From positions 711,677 to 775,676 of the forward strand of contig NZ_VKKZ01000010.1 of assembly GCF_008271745.1 (NCBI RefSeq): 64,000 nt of DNA, in the 5' to 3' direction. Position numbers and translations under genes: made by a program. Positions 26,076 through 35,574 of this stretch are shown piece after piece. Below the pieces are notes generated by a model. It worked only from the letters and a program-made list of their open reading frames with translations, searched no databases and had not been told where the DNA came from. Within the stretch, counting starts at the first letter, position 1, and each line of letters starts with the position of its first letter. Source of the DNA: Rufibacter glacialis (lineage in GTDB: Bacteria > Bacteroidota > Bacteroidia > Cytophagales > Hymenobacteraceae).

Positions 26076-26786
26076 TTATTGGTTAGCTCTATTCTTCTTC
26101 TTTTTTTTCTTTTTCCCCTGGCCGTTGCTTTGGGCAGAAGATCCGTTCAGTTTTCTGGTTAACCCAGAAACCGAAGACATCAGCCTATCGGTGGGGATTC
26201 TCTTGGTCACCAAGCCATAAACCAGGGCGGCCCCGGCGGCACCAGCGGCGATCCAGAGGGCAGTGGTGAGAGACTTGTTTTGGCCCGCAGAAACGGTAGT
26301 GGCGGCGGACAAGCCTGTAGGGGCAGCTTCATCATACCCGGCTGCTTCCCACAGTTGATGCAGGTAGGTCAGCACATCGGTAGAGGCTTCCCGCTGGCGT
26401 AAAAGGGTGCCCCGTACCTCGGCTGGAAGATTGTGGTCCAGTGCGTCACGGTAGGCTTTCTGCGCCCATTCCTCGCCGTAGATGCAAGACCCCAGAATGC
26501 CTTCTTCATTCCGGCCAGAGAGGGTGGCTTTGAGGTCCATCCACTGGCGGTACAGTTTGCCTTTGGCGGTGGTGTCGCGCTCAGGGCTGCCGCCGTGCTG
26601 TTGGATAATTTGGTTCAGTTCATTCGCGAACGCCAGGCGTTGTTGCGAAAAGCGCCGGTAGGCATCTTGCCGAAGGGTATCTTTGCTTTCCTGGGCCGCG
26701 CGCTCATAGCCTTCCAGGCCATCATGGACAAATTCGTTCAGTTCCTTCAGAACCTCTACGACTCTTTGTTTCTCGTTAGTTGACAT
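26076..26786 (-). CDS. PA2169-type four-helix-bundle protein (DUF2383-like) with C-terminal anchor
   Basis: A 236-residue protein. Residues 1-150 form a ferritin-like four-helix bundle (VVEVLKELNEFVHDGLEGYE, FANELNQIIQQHGGSPE, LGSCIYGEEWAQKAYRDAL) like the PA2169/DUF2383 family. A transmembrane helix (TALWIAAGAAGAALVYGLV, about 180-200) and a Lys-rich tail (KKKKKKKN) follow, so it is probably anchored with the tail in the cytoplasm. Related proteins are linked to stress, but the biochemical function is unknown. Confidence 0.82.
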   Translation of the reverse strand: MSTNEKQRVVEVLKELNEFVHDGLEGYERAAQESKDTLRQDAYRRFSQQRLAFANELNQIIQQHGGSPERDTTAKGKLYRQWMDLKATLSGRNEEGILGSCIYGEEWAQKAYRDALDHNLPAEVRGTLLRQREASTDVLTYLHQLWEAAGYDEAAPTGLSAATTVSAGQNKSLTTALWIAAGAAGAALVYGLVTKRIPTDRLMSSVSGLTRKLNGSSAQSNGQGKKKKKKKNRANQ

Positions 26787-26899
26787 AGGTTCGGTGTTGG
26801 TTTATGAGCTTTTATGAACGTGAACCAACGAGACAGGTTTAGGAAAAAATACGCACTACCATTTATTGCGGCAAATGGCAGCTTGTTGGGGCTGTTTCT

Positions 26900-26932
26900 G
26901 CCCGGTTTTTCCTGAAATAGCCCTTAAATAGC
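26900..26932 (+). repeat. Dispersed intergenic element
   Basis: GCCCGGTTTTTCCTGAAATA then GCCCTTAAATAGC, plus-strand orientation although both flanking genes are on the minus strand. Confidence 0.55.
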
Positions 26933-26962
26933 AATCGCATTCTCAGCTGGCTTAGGTTGTTT

Positions 26963-26995
26963 AGCCGTCCTTTTCCCAAAACAGGCAGTAAATGG
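26963..26995 (+). repeat. Dispersed intergenic element, second copy in the same gap
   Basis: AGCCGTCCTTTTCCCAAAAC then AGGCAGTAAATGG. Two copies lie 31 bp apart, both in plus-strand orientation between minus-strand genes. Confidence 0.55.
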
Positions 26996-26996
26996 A

Positions 26997-27548
26997 TTAC
27001 TCCACCTCAAATTGCATAGGCAGGTTAAAAGGGAGTTGGCGGCGTTTGCTCCGGCCGTTCAGGTCTGTGAGAAAGGTGTTGAGTTGGTCCTGGTACTCCA
27101 GGTGGTAATCTTCATGGAGGTGCTTTTTGATGAGCATCATGGTGCGCAGCACCAGCCGGGCCGTGGCCACATAGAACCCTTTGTAGATGCTCTCAAACTG
27201 GCCCGTGAAGTTCTCGAAGAGCAGGTGGAGCAGGTACAGGTGAAGCTCCACTTCGCCCTTGCGGTCTTTGGTGATGCGCTGGTACCGGGCAATTTCTTGG
27301 GTGGCTTTCTTCAGGCCCCGGCTCAACGCTTTGCTCAAAGACCTCCCCGACACGGAGAACATGATGTCATGGATGGTGGTGGTGCTCCGGTCAAAAAGGG
27401 TTTCCAGGGTGACGTCTTCCAGCAGTTCAAAGGCCAGGGCATCATACGCTTCGGCATCTTTCCGCACCAAGCGCAGGACTAGGGCTTCCTTCTCTTTCTC
27501 ACTTAATTTTTTCAACGCCTGCTTGAAGTCAGCGGAGGGAACGGGCAT
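26997..27548 (-). CDS. Conserved-looking helical protein, no family recognised
   Basis: Taken from ATG 27548 (183 residues); the frame extends 41 codons upstream but that stretch has poor coding character. The protein is almost all helix and charged (ALKKLSEKEKEALVLRLVRK, YRQITKDRKGEVELHLYLLH-like segments) with no signal peptide or membrane segment. ALSRGLKKATQEIARYQRIT and QFESIYKGFYVATARLVLRT look like the core helices. It lies alone between two minus-strand genes. I do not recognise it. Confidence 0.75.
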   Translation of the reverse strand: MPVPSADFKQALKKLSEKEKEALVLRLVRKDAEAYDALAFELLEDVTLETLFDRSTTTIHDIMFSVSGRSLSKALSRGLKKATQEIARYQRITKDRKGEVELHLYLLHLLFENFTGQFESIYKGFYVATARLVLRTMMLIKKHLHEDYHLEYQDQLNTFLTDLNGRSKRRQLPFNLPMQFEVE

Positions 27549-27748
27549 GGGGACGAAGTTAAGGATCTGGTTTATGAAGGAGGGGCAACGATGGACTGTT
27601 TTCTCCCTGCTTTTCAAAATTACGGCTTTGGCAGAGGATTTAAAATAGCTGCTGTTTTGGCACAGTTCCAAAGAAACTACATAAAATTTGCCTTGCCCAG
27701 TTCCTTACAATATTAAAAGTGCGGCGAAGTAGTTGCTTGCCTAAAACA

Positions 27749-27780
27749 AAAAGAGCCTCCCCATGCGGGGAGGCTCTTTT
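27749..27780 (-). terminator. Terminator for the CARDB surface-protein gene
   Basis: AAAAGAGCCTCCCC (27749-27762) pairs with GGGGAGGCTCTTTT (27767-27780) around a 4-nt loop. The minus-strand transcript runs into TTTGTTTTAG. Confidence 0.92.
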
Positions 27781-27798
27781 AAAGTATCATGTGAGGGC

Positions 27799-30700
27799 CT
27801 ACTTCCGAATAACAATTCTTCGGATCGTGAGCGTATCCCCCACTTGGATGTGCACCAGGTATAAGCCATGGTTCAGGTGAGCCACGTCTAAAGAAGCTTT
27901 TAAGCCTTGGTTTACAATGGCGGCTTTCTGGCTGATTACCTTCTGACCAGAAGCTGAGTACATGGTAATCTCTACGGACTTCTCATTGTTCTTAAAGCCT
28001 TTGGCCTCAATGGCGAGCTTGTCAGTAGTTGGGTTTGGCCATAAGGTAAGCTCATGCTCTGGTGAAAGTTCCTTGATGCCGGTAGGAGCACTCACCGTAA
28101 TTGTAAAGTGATCCATGTTATTATTAGTATCTTCTTCGGACACAAAAGCGCCTGCATTCACATAAATTATTAAAAAGTAATTTTTATGGGCAAGGGAAGG
28201 AGGTATTACTACGCTAGTTGAAAACTGGTAATTTTCTCCTGGAGCTAAAGAAGGGGCGTCGATAGACCCAAGTGGAAGGGGCGCATCCCCGCCAAATTCG
28301 AATTGTGAAATGTAGAAACTAACTTTAGTAGCCGCAGCAACGGCCTTCCCTTGGTTTGTTACCCAACCAGAAAGTTTAACACTTGATCCTGCAGGGACAA
28401 TTCCTAACGCTCTAGTGGTTGGTTTAACAATCAAATCAGGTCTGTGAATAACTGCGTTCGGTTCAGTAACTGTAAGGGAAATAGCTGATAGGTTATTTTT
28501 CTCATCGCTCTCCGTTACTTCATTGCCTGGGTCAGCAAGGAACAGTATGTAATAGTTTCCGGCGGCTGTATTGGCAGGAATAGTGAGAGTTGCATTTTTA
28601 TTACCAGTTGCACCTGCCGCTAACGCCCCCCCGGTGGAAGTTCCTAGTAGTACATCACTGCTTTCATAGGTATTATTTGTTGACAGATAGTATCCAACAT
28701 TGCTGGACGAGGCTGCTAAAGTTCTGCTGTTCATGATAGAAGTACTCACGTTAAGGGTAGATCCCTTGGCTGCTGTTGCAGAAGAAATCATGGAACTTCG
28801 TAAAACCAGGTCAACACTTGCTGGATATACTGAGAATCCTACGTAAACCGCCACGTTATTGGCTTCATTGGTTTCAGGTACAGCATTGGAAGGATCTGCA
28901 ACTGTAAGCAGATAGTAATTTCCATCAGGTGTGCCGGTTGGAACGACGAAGGTGCCAGATTTGGTAGCGTTAGTTCCTGAAGCTAATTCATTGCCTGATA
29001 TCGTTCCTAATACAATATCATTTGAGTCAAACGTATTATCCGTAGATAGATAAAACCCTACGTTACTACTAATTGCTGTAGAATTTCCATCATTGTTTAT
29101 TCTTGCGGAAACAGTTATGGGATATCCAGCACTCAGTGTATTGATAGAAGCGGTTACGTTATTAATGAATAAATCAACCGTTGGGTTAAGAACAATGATT
29201 GAGGAGTACTTGAGGTTATTGGTTTCATTACTCTCTGTAACTGCGTCTTTGTGATCAGCTTTGATTAGTAAATAATAGGAGCCGGTTGCAGTGGAAGCAG
29301 GAATGGTTACTGTCCTAGAGAGGGTAGCTGTCGCATTCTGGGTTAGGCTAGAGCCAGTCGCTTCAGCCAACAAAATATCTGCAGCATCTAAGGTGAGGTC
29401 AGAAGAAAGGTAAACCCCCACTGAAGAAGCTGAACTGGTGGCATTGCCTTGGTTTTTGATGATGGTGGCAACGGTATATGCTGTTCCTTTGATGAAGGAA
29501 GTGGAAGGTGTAATATAGAATGTCTCCACTACCAAATCTGGGCTAGGTGGTGCAGTTACTGTCAAAGCGATGGACGAGGTATTGTTCGTCTCATTGCTCT
29601 CTGTCACCTCTCCGGCCGGGTCTGCCACAAACAAGACATAGTAGTTACCAGGTGCCGTGGTGGCCGGAATAGTGAGACTAGCTGTTTTTTCAGCCGTGGC
29701 ACCGGCAGCAAGTGCTCCTCCGGTAGAAGTTCCTAAAGCTACATCAGTGGCATCAAAGGTGGTATTGGTAGAAAGGTAATACCCTACGTTGCTGGCGCTG
29801 GATGATACGGTGCCAGCGTTACGGATAATGGTGGTAGCGGTAACAGAGCCGCCGGTAACCAAAGAAGTAACCGACAAGGTTGGCGTTTGAAGCACCAGGT
29901 CCACCGTCTGGGGCAAAACGGTTAAGGCTACACTGGAAACGTTATTATTCTCTGTGCCTTCCGTCACTTCATTCGCAGGATCGGCCACAAATAGAACATA
30001 ATAGTTTCCGGCGGTTGTTCCTGCCGGGATGGTGAGGGTTACGGATTTATCCGCAGATGCCGAACCAGCCAGAGCGCCTCCTGTGGTAGTGGTTAAAGCC
30101 ACATCAGAGGCCTCTAGCGTTGTATTGGCAGAAAGGTAGTAGCCCATAGTGCTGGAAGCGGCAGAGACGGAACCTTGGTTGCTGATCTTAGAGGTAGCCG
30201 TTGTGGTAGCCCCTGCCAAAAGTGAAGTAGGAGATAGGGCGGCATCCTGCACAATCAAATCTACAATGTTATTTGTCACGGTAAGGGCAAGTGACATCAC
30301 CCCATTGGTCTCATTGGTTTCAGCAATATGGTTCTCTGGGTCAGGGACAAAGAGAATGTAGTAATTGCCGGCCACGGTGGAGGAGGGTATGGTAAGGGAA
30401 GCATCCAGTACCTCTGAACCCGAAGCCGCCAAGGTGCTGGCCGTCTGTTTGGAAACTAAAAGAACATCTGTAGGCTCCCACGTAGTATTAGTGGAGAGGT
30501 AAAAGCCCACGGCGCTTTTAGGTGAGGCCGTATTTCCGGTGTTGCTGAGGGTTGCCGTGGCATTCACTGATGCACCAGTCACCACTGAGGTAGCGGACAA
30601 GGTTCTGGCAGTGACAGATAAATCTATTGTATTGGCTGAGGTCACTGTAATGGCAGCGGCCCGCACGTTATTCGTTTCATCTGTTTCCTGAACATCATTG

Positions 30701-32901
30701 GTGGGGTCTGCCACAAACAGAAGCTGGTAGCTTCCTGCTGTAACGGTAGAAGGCAGGGACAGAGTGAAATCGTGTTTAGAAGAGCTTTGGCTGGTCAACA
30801 AACCGCCAGTACTTCTGCCCAGGTAAAGATCAGTGGCTTCTAAGGTGCTATTGGGAGACAGGTAATACCCAATGTTACTGCTAGCGGAGGAAGTAGTACC
30901 TGTATTGACAATGAAACCAGTAGTAGAAAAGGATGTCCCAGAACTCAGGGTATTAGAAGATGGGTAGCCAGAGAAGATGGATAAGTCAATGGCGGGGGTC
31001 ACACAAGAAATGTTTGCCTCAAACCCCGGATAGGTATAGTACCCGCTACTGTAAAACCGGAGGGTTAACGCACCGGATGTGTTAGAGGCCGTCACCACAT
31101 TGGGGGAGTTATAATTATATCTTCCAATCAATGGGGCAGAGGTACTGGTGCCGTCATATATCTCTAGATAGTCATAGTAGTTGTATATAGAGAAAGAAAC
31201 AAAAGACAACTGGACCTTATTCCCGGGGGTGGCGGGATTAATGGTAAGGCTGCCGTTAGAATATTGCGAATAGTTGCCCGTGCCGCCATTATCATACACC
31301 TTTCCGGTGCAGGTGGTGAAACTGGTGGACCCGCTGACGGGAACTAAGAAGTTGGTTCCTTGGTCGGTCACACTGAAGTAACTGCTTACTGTATTGTTGT
31401 TCTCATTGCTTTCCGTAATGGAGTTTAGGTAATCTATGGCCTGAATCAGGTAATAGTTACCAGGGGTGGTGTTAGAGGGGATGGTGACAACAGAGCTCTT
31501 TGAAGCGTAATTATAGGTGCCCGGTGAAATGCTGGAACCATTGGCAAAGCCTACTAAGATGTCATTTGCGTCCAAGGTACTGTTCGCGGACAAATAATAG
31601 CCCATGTTGCTGGAAGACGCCGTCATGTTTCCAAGATTATACGCAGTGGAGGTAACGGTAATCTGGCTTCCTGCCGGAATAGAGGAGGAGGAGATGCCAG
31701 GCGATTGAAGGTTCAGGTCAACATTGGGCGTTACTACAGAAAAAGCAACCGCCGCTACGTTATTGTCTTCATTGGTCTCTGACACGCTGTTCAGGTAATC
31801 TGCCCTGAACAAGATATAATAAGCCCCGGTAGAGGCATTACTAGGGATGGTGACAGTAGCAGACCGGTAATAAGCCCGGTTGCCCTCAATGCTGGTTCCG
31901 GTGGAGGAACCAATAAAAACGTCTGTAGCATCAAATGTGGCATTAGAAGATAAGTAGAAGCCTACATTGCTGGAGCTTGCAGTGCTGTTTCCTTGGTTGG
32001 ACAAGGTGAAATAGGAGGTGACAGCAGAACCTGGGATAGCGGAAGTAGGAGACAAACTGGGGCTCTGCACCACCAGGTCTATAGAAGGGGAGACAACCGT
32101 AATCTGGCGGGAAGCAGTGTTATTAGTCTCATTTTCTTCAGCCACACTATTTAAGTAATCTGCCGCAGAGATTAAATAATAGGACCCAGCAGTGGTGTTG
32201 GCTGGAACTGTCACCGTAGAGTAGAAGTAATGGGAGGAACTGGCACTTACCGCGTTTCCAGAAAAAGACCCAATAAACACATCTGCGGCATCTAAGGTAC
32301 TGTTGGTGGATAGGTAATACCCCACTGTACTGGAATTGGAAGCAGTATTACCTTGGTTATAAATATACCCTTCAACGGTAAGGCTTGAGCCAGCTGTGAG
32401 CGATGAAGCATACAAATACAGACTGGAGATGGTAAAGTCTACCATTGGAGGCACCACCGAAAAAGCAACACTGCTCACATTGTTGTCTTCATTGGATTCT
32501 GAGACGTTTTTCAGATAATCTGCCACAAACAGTAGATAATAAGACCCCGTGGAGGTATTGGAAGGAATGGTAAGGGTGACAGACCTGCTGGAAGTTCCAC
32601 TGGCGGCAAGGGCAGACCCGGCAGAAGAACCTATAAAAATGTCCTGGGCATCTAATACACTGTTGGTGGATAGGTAATAGCCGATATTGCTGCTATTGCC
32701 CATGGTATTCCCAAGGTTATAGATGGAGCAGGAGGTCGAAACAGAACTGCCAGCCACTACCGAAGTAGGGGCCACAGCGGCTCTTTGAATGGCATAGTCA
32801 GGCTGTGAGAAGGCTGCCTGGGCTCCGCCGAAGAAGAGACAAAATACCAGCAGGAGCTTCCACCTGAGACCAGATGGGAAAGGGAGTAAAGGTTTTGGCA
32901 T
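27799..32901 (-). CDS. Giant CARDB-repeat protein with CUB domain and T9SS sorting signal
   Basis: A 1700-residue exported surface protein. After a signal peptide (ending near QAAFSQ) come about 12 CARDB-type immunoglobulin-like repeats of 115-125 residues, each opening with D-hydrophobic pairs such as VDLVLQTPTLSVTSLVTGG and closing with VADPxxEVTExxExNN. Four repeats precede a CUB-like domain at about 525-635 (LEIYDGTSTSAPLIGRYN) and eight follow it. The last 85 residues are a type IX secretion C-terminal domain (LTLWPNPTTDKLAIEAK, ending HIQVGDTLTIRRIVIRK). It is exported across the outer membrane and anchored or released. Adhesin or cell-envelope spacer is the likely role. Confidence 0.93.
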   Translation of the reverse strand: MPKPLLPFPSGLRWKLLLVFCLFFGGAQAAFSQPDYAIQRAAVAPTSVVAGSSVSTSCSIYNLGNTMGNSSNIGYYLSTNSVLDAQDIFIGSSAGSALAASGTSSRSVTLTIPSNTSTGSYYLLFVADYLKNVSESNEDNNVSSVAFSVVPPMVDFTISSLYLYASSLTAGSSLTVEGYIYNQGNTASNSSTVGYYLSTNSTLDAADVFIGSFSGNAVSASSSHYFYSTVTVPANTTAGSYYLISAADYLNSVAEENETNNTASRQITVVSPSIDLVVQSPSLSPTSAIPGSAVTSYFTLSNQGNSTASSSNVGFYLSSNATFDATDVFIGSSTGTSIEGNRAYYRSATVTIPSNASTGAYYILFRADYLNSVSETNEDNNVAAVAFSVVTPNVDLNLQSPGISSSSIPAGSQITVTSTAYNLGNMTASSSNMGYYLSANSTLDANDILVGFANGSSISPGTYNYASKSSVVTIPSNTTPGNYYLIQAIDYLNSITESNENNNTVSSYFSVTDQGTNFLVPVSGSTSFTTCTGKVYDNGGTGNYSQYSNGSLTINPATPGNKVQLSFVSFSIYNYYDYLEIYDGTSTSAPLIGRYNYNSPNVVTASNTSGALTLRFYSSGYYTYPGFEANISCVTPAIDLSIFSGYPSSNTLSSGTSFSTTGFIVNTGTTSSASSNIGYYLSPNSTLEATDLYLGRSTGGLLTSQSSSKHDFTLSLPSTVTAGSYQLLFVADPTNDVQETDETNNVRAAAITVTSANTIDLSVTARTLSATSVVTGASVNATATLSNTGNTASPKSAVGFYLSTNTTWEPTDVLLVSKQTASTLAASGSEVLDASLTIPSSTVAGNYYILFVPDPENHIAETNETNGVMSLALTVTNNIVDLIVQDAALSPTSLLAGATTTATSKISNQGSVSAASSTMGYYLSANTTLEASDVALTTTTGGALAGSASADKSVTLTIPAGTTAGNYYVLFVADPANEVTEGTENNNVSSVALTVLPQTVDLVLQTPTLSVTSLVTGGSVTATTIIRNAGTVSSSASNVGYYLSTNTTFDATDVALGTSTGGALAAGATAEKTASLTIPATTAPGNYYVLFVADPAGEVTESNETNNTSSIALTVTAPPSPDLVVETFYITPSTSFIKGTAYTVATIIKNQGNATSSASSVGVYLSSDLTLDAADILLAEATGSSLTQNATATLSRTVTIPASTATGSYYLLIKADHKDAVTESNETNNLKYSSIIVLNPTVDLFINNVTASINTLSAGYPITVSARINNDGNSTAISSNVGFYLSTDNTFDSNDIVLGTISGNELASGTNATKSGTFVVPTGTPDGNYYLLTVADPSNAVPETNEANNVAVYVGFSVYPASVDLVLRSSMISSATAAKGSTLNVSTSIMNSRTLAASSSNVGYYLSTNNTYESSDVLLGTSTGGALAAGATGNKNATLTIPANTAAGNYYILFLADPGNEVTESDEKNNLSAISLTVTEPNAVIHRPDLIVKPTTRALGIVPAGSSVKLSGWVTNQGKAVAAATKVSFYISQFEFGGDAPLPLGSIDAPSLAPGENYQFSTSVVIPPSLAHKNYFLIIYVNAGAFVSEEDTNNNMDHFTITVSAPTGIKELSPEHELTLWPNPTTDKLAIEAKGFKNNEKSVEITMYSASGQKVISQKAAIVNQGLKASLDVAHLNHGLYLVHIQVGDTLTIRRIVIRK

Positions 32902-33378
32902 AAAGGGTAGGTTAATTGGATAGTATAGCGTTTGGATGTGTTTAGTTATGTTATAAAAATCCTATAAAGATGGGATAAGATTCTTAATATTAAAAGAATG
33001 TGATAATTTAATGTTAAGTAAAGTGGAATTTTAGACATCAGAATCTTGGACGGTATAGAAATAGCTTAGCACAAGGGATTTAAGATTAATCTCCTGTTAG
33101 AATCAACTACCTCTTCTTCTGTTTTTTATTTAGGAAGAACAGACTCAAATGGGGGTAAGGAGAGAAGGGGAACGTCTTATTCTAAGGTCAGAGTCAGGCC
33201 CCTGCTGAGGTGCTTCTTGGCCATGTAAATGCCATCTTGCATGTTAGCCTTTAGCAAAGCGGATAGTTGTTTTTTTGGATGAAAAGAACCTTACGTAGCT
33301 GTTCTTTGAACAGAAAAAGTGAAATTTACCCGTCATTAATTTTGAACGGGCTATAAAGCTTTGACTAGATTTCATCCT
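32902..33378. other. AT-rich gene-free stretch
   Basis: The divergent control region between the CARDB gene (-) and the Xaa-Pro aminopeptidase (+). The first 200 bp is strongly AT-rich. TAATTTTG at 33337-33344, 35 bp before the aminopeptidase start, fits the TAnnTTTG element of Bacteroidota promoters, but no TTTG element lies at the right distance. No gene is supported. Confidence 0.55.
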
Positions 33379-35157
33379 ATGAACCACCAGAACATATTGG
33401 CCGGTATACGGCAGCAGATGCAGGAACAAGGGGTAAGCGCCTATATTATCCCTTCGGCAGACCCCCACATGAGCGAGTACCTGCCAGAGTATTACAAAGG
33501 CATTTCGTTCGCCTCGGGCTTCACCGGCTCCGCGGGAACGTTGGTGATCACCCCAGACTTTGCCGGCCTCTGGACCGATGCCCGCTACTTTGAGCAGGCC
33601 CAGGAGCAGCTGGCCGGTACCGGGTTTGAGTTGGTTAAACTGAAAGTGCAGCACATGCCAGAATACATTGCCTGGCTGGGCGCAAGGTTGAAGAAAGGCG
33701 ATACGATTGCCTTTGACGGACGGCTTCTTTCCCTGCAACTGGCGCAGTTGCTGCAACAGCAATTAGGCACCCGCGGCATACAATTGGCCTCCCAACATGA
33801 TTTCCTGAATGCGGTTTGGGCAGATAGACCAGCCCTACCCACCGAACCCGCTTTTTTATTGGATGAGAAGATTACGGGCAAAACCCTAGAGGATAAATTG
33901 GCAGAAGTGCGGTCAGCCTTACAACAGGCAGGAGCAGACTATCATTTAATTTCTTCCCTGGATGACATTGCATGGTTGTTCAACGTGCGGGGAAGCGACG
34001 TGAAAGCCAACCCGGTGGTTTTGAGTTTTGCCCTGGTTAGCCAGGAACAGGCGGTATTGTTCATTGACGCCCAGAAGCTGAGCCAGGAGAGCAAAGACCG
34101 TCTAGCCAAGGCGGGTGTCACCCTCCAAGCCTATGAGGCAGTGGCCCAGGCCTTGTCCCAGCTGCCGGCCAATGACACTATCTTCCTGGATCCTAAGCGC
34201 ACCTGCCAAGCCATGTATGAGCAGTTGCCTAGCCAGATAGGAGTAGTGCAGGATACCAATCCCACCACGGTGCTGAAGGCCGTGAAGAACGACGTGGAGG
34301 CAGCCAACACGCGCATCACCATGGTGAAAGATGGCGTGGCTTTGACGCGATTCTTCAAATGGCTCGAAGAAAACCTGGGGAAAACAGAGATCACCGAAAT
34401 GTCGGTGGCGGATAAGCTGCGGGAGTTCCGAGCCGAGCAGGAAGGATTCGTGGGCGAGAGCTTTGACACGATTGCCGGCTACCGGGCCCACGGAGCGCTG
34501 CCGCATTACAAAGCCACCCCAGAGAGCAATTCTGCCCTTCAGCCGGAAGGCCTGTTCCTGGTAGATTCCGGGGGGCAATACCAAACCGGTACCACCGATA
34601 TCACCCGCGTGGTCACCCTGGGCAATCCCACGGAAGAAGAGAAAACCGACTATACCCTGGTCTTGAAAGGCACCATTGACGGCTCTACCGCCCGCTTTCC
34701 CAAAGGCACGCGCGGCTACCAGATTGACGCCATCACCCGCAAACCCCTCTGGGACCATGCCCGCCAATACGGCCACGGCACCGGGCACGGGGTGGGTTTC
34801 TTCCTGAACGTGCACGAAGGCCCTCAAGTCTTCAACGCTACCCCTACGCCTATTGACATCGAATTGGGCATGATCACCTCCATAGAGCCCGGTATTTACC
34901 GCCCCGGCCGGTACGGCATCAGGATTGAGAACCTGGTGCTGACGGTGCCTGATGAAGTGAATGAGTTTGCGGAGTTCTACACCTTTGAGACCCTCACCCT
35001 GTGTTTCATTGATACCGCCCCGATCAACAAGAACCTGCTGGAACCGCACCATATCCAATGGCTGAACAACTATCACCAATTGGTGGTAGAGAAGCTCGGC
35101 CCGCATTTAACGGCAGATGAACTGGTCTGGCTGAAGGAAAAAGCAAAGGCCATCTAA
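33379..35157 (+). CDS. Aminopeptidase P family Xaa-Pro aminopeptidase
   Basis: A 592-residue enzyme that removes an N-terminal residue preceding proline. Start at ATG 33379. It is the long form with two non-catalytic N-terminal domains (about 1-160 and 160-310) before the pita-bread catalytic domain. Metal ligands are in LFLVDSGGQYQTGTTDITR (two Asp), GTGHGVGFFLNVHEGPQ (His), TSIEPGIYRPGRYG and IRIENLVLT (two Glu). No signal peptide is present, so it is cytoplasmic. A strong terminator follows. Confidence 0.95.
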   Translation: MNHQNILAGIRQQMQEQGVSAYIIPSADPHMSEYLPEYYKGISFASGFTGSAGTLVITPDFAGLWTDARYFEQAQEQLAGTGFELVKLKVQHMPEYIAWLGARLKKGDTIAFDGRLLSLQLAQLLQQQLGTRGIQLASQHDFLNAVWADRPALPTEPAFLLDEKITGKTLEDKLAEVRSALQQAGADYHLISSLDDIAWLFNVRGSDVKANPVVLSFALVSQEQAVLFIDAQKLSQESKDRLAKAGVTLQAYEAVAQALSQLPANDTIFLDPKRTCQAMYEQLPSQIGVVQDTNPTTVLKAVKNDVEAANTRITMVKDGVALTRFFKWLEENLGKTEITEMSVADKLREFRAEQEGFVGESFDTIAGYRAHGALPHYKATPESNSALQPEGLFLVDSGGQYQTGTTDITRVVTLGNPTEEEKTDYTLVLKGTIDGSTARFPKGTRGYQIDAITRKPLWDHARQYGHGTGHGVGFFLNVHEGPQVFNATPTPIDIELGMITSIEPGIYRPGRYGIRIENLVLTVPDEVNEFAEFYTFETLTLCFIDTAPINKNLLEPHHIQWLNNYHQLVVEKLGPHLTADELVWLKEKAKAI

Positions 35158-35179
35158 CCTTTCATCCTTCTTCAAAACA

Positions 35180-35213
35180 AAAGAGAGCGACAACTTCCGG
35201 TGTCGCTCTCTTT
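35180..35213 (+). terminator. Terminator after the Xaa-Pro aminopeptidase
   Basis: AAAGAGAGCGACA (35180-35192) pairs with TGTCGCTCTCTTT (35201-35213). Confidence 0.88.
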
Positions 35214-35220
35214 CATTCAA

Positions 35221-35252
35221 GGCCAGTTTTCTAAGAAAGACGCCAAAATCGG
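35221..35252 (+). repeat. Dispersed intergenic element
   Basis: GGCCAGTTTTCTAAGAAAGA then CGCCAAAATCGG. Confidence 0.6.
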
Positions 35253-35488
35253 AGAAGGAAGATTCTTGGAAGAAGTGGCTATTCTCTTCACTTGGTGGAA
35301 AGTTGGAGGAAGGGTTGCCTGTATTACAGAAACCGGTACCAAGACAAGTAAAACCCGTCGCTTTTCATCAATAAGCAGAAAGGTTTCAAGCAGACCGCAA
35401 CCTTTAGGCATGGCCTGTAAAGTTTCTGGTGCTCGGGCCTTGGTGAAAGCTGGCTTACAGGAAACGCTGTTTCCAGGCTGTTTTCTTA

Positions 35489-35533
35489 AAACGGCAGTGG
35501 CTGGCTCTACCCTAGAGCCAGCCACTGCCGTTT
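35489..35533 (-). terminator. Very long perfect hairpin, 21-bp stem with 3-nt loop
   Basis: 35489-35509 pairs base for base with 35513-35533 around the loop CCC. On the minus strand it is followed by TTAAGAAAA and it terminates the large M28 peptidase gene. Confidence 0.9.
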
Positions 35534-35534
35534 A

Positions 35535-35567
35535 GATCCTGTTTCCGGCAAAAGAGGCCGAAAACAA
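35535..35567 (+). repeat. Dispersed intergenic element
   Basis: GATCCTGTTTCCGGCAAAAG then AGGCCGAAAACAA, in plus-strand orientation beside a minus-strand gene. Confidence 0.55.
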
Positions 35568-35574
35568 ATGGAAA

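Larger units (their letters stand above)
35158..35574. other. Gene-free stretch with two terminators and dispersed elements
   Basis: It holds a plus-strand terminator (35180-35213), a dispersed-element copy at 35221-35252, a minus-strand terminator (35489-35533) and a second copy at 35535-35567. The middle 200 bp is open in two frames but shows no start context or recognisable protein. Confidence 0.6.

Noticed and set aside
27799-32901. CRISPR or DNA tandem repeat within the CARDB gene
   Set aside because: The repetition is at protein-domain level (about 120 residues). The DNA units diverge, with no short constant repeat and spacer pattern.
33178-33270. Minus-strand stretch reading like a protein end (ANMQDGIYMAKKHLSRGLTL)
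   Set aside because: Too short, no upstream coding continuation and a stop codon just before it. It may be a chance frame or an old gene fragment.
34102-35106. Long minus-strand open frame opposite the Xaa-Pro aminopeptidase
   Set aside because: The sense frame has full catalytic motifs; this is a shadow frame of GC-rich coding DNA.
35217-35525. Open frame on the minus strand in the gap after the Xaa-Pro aminopeptidase
   Set aside because: It covers a terminator stem and a dispersed-element copy and has no start context or family pattern.
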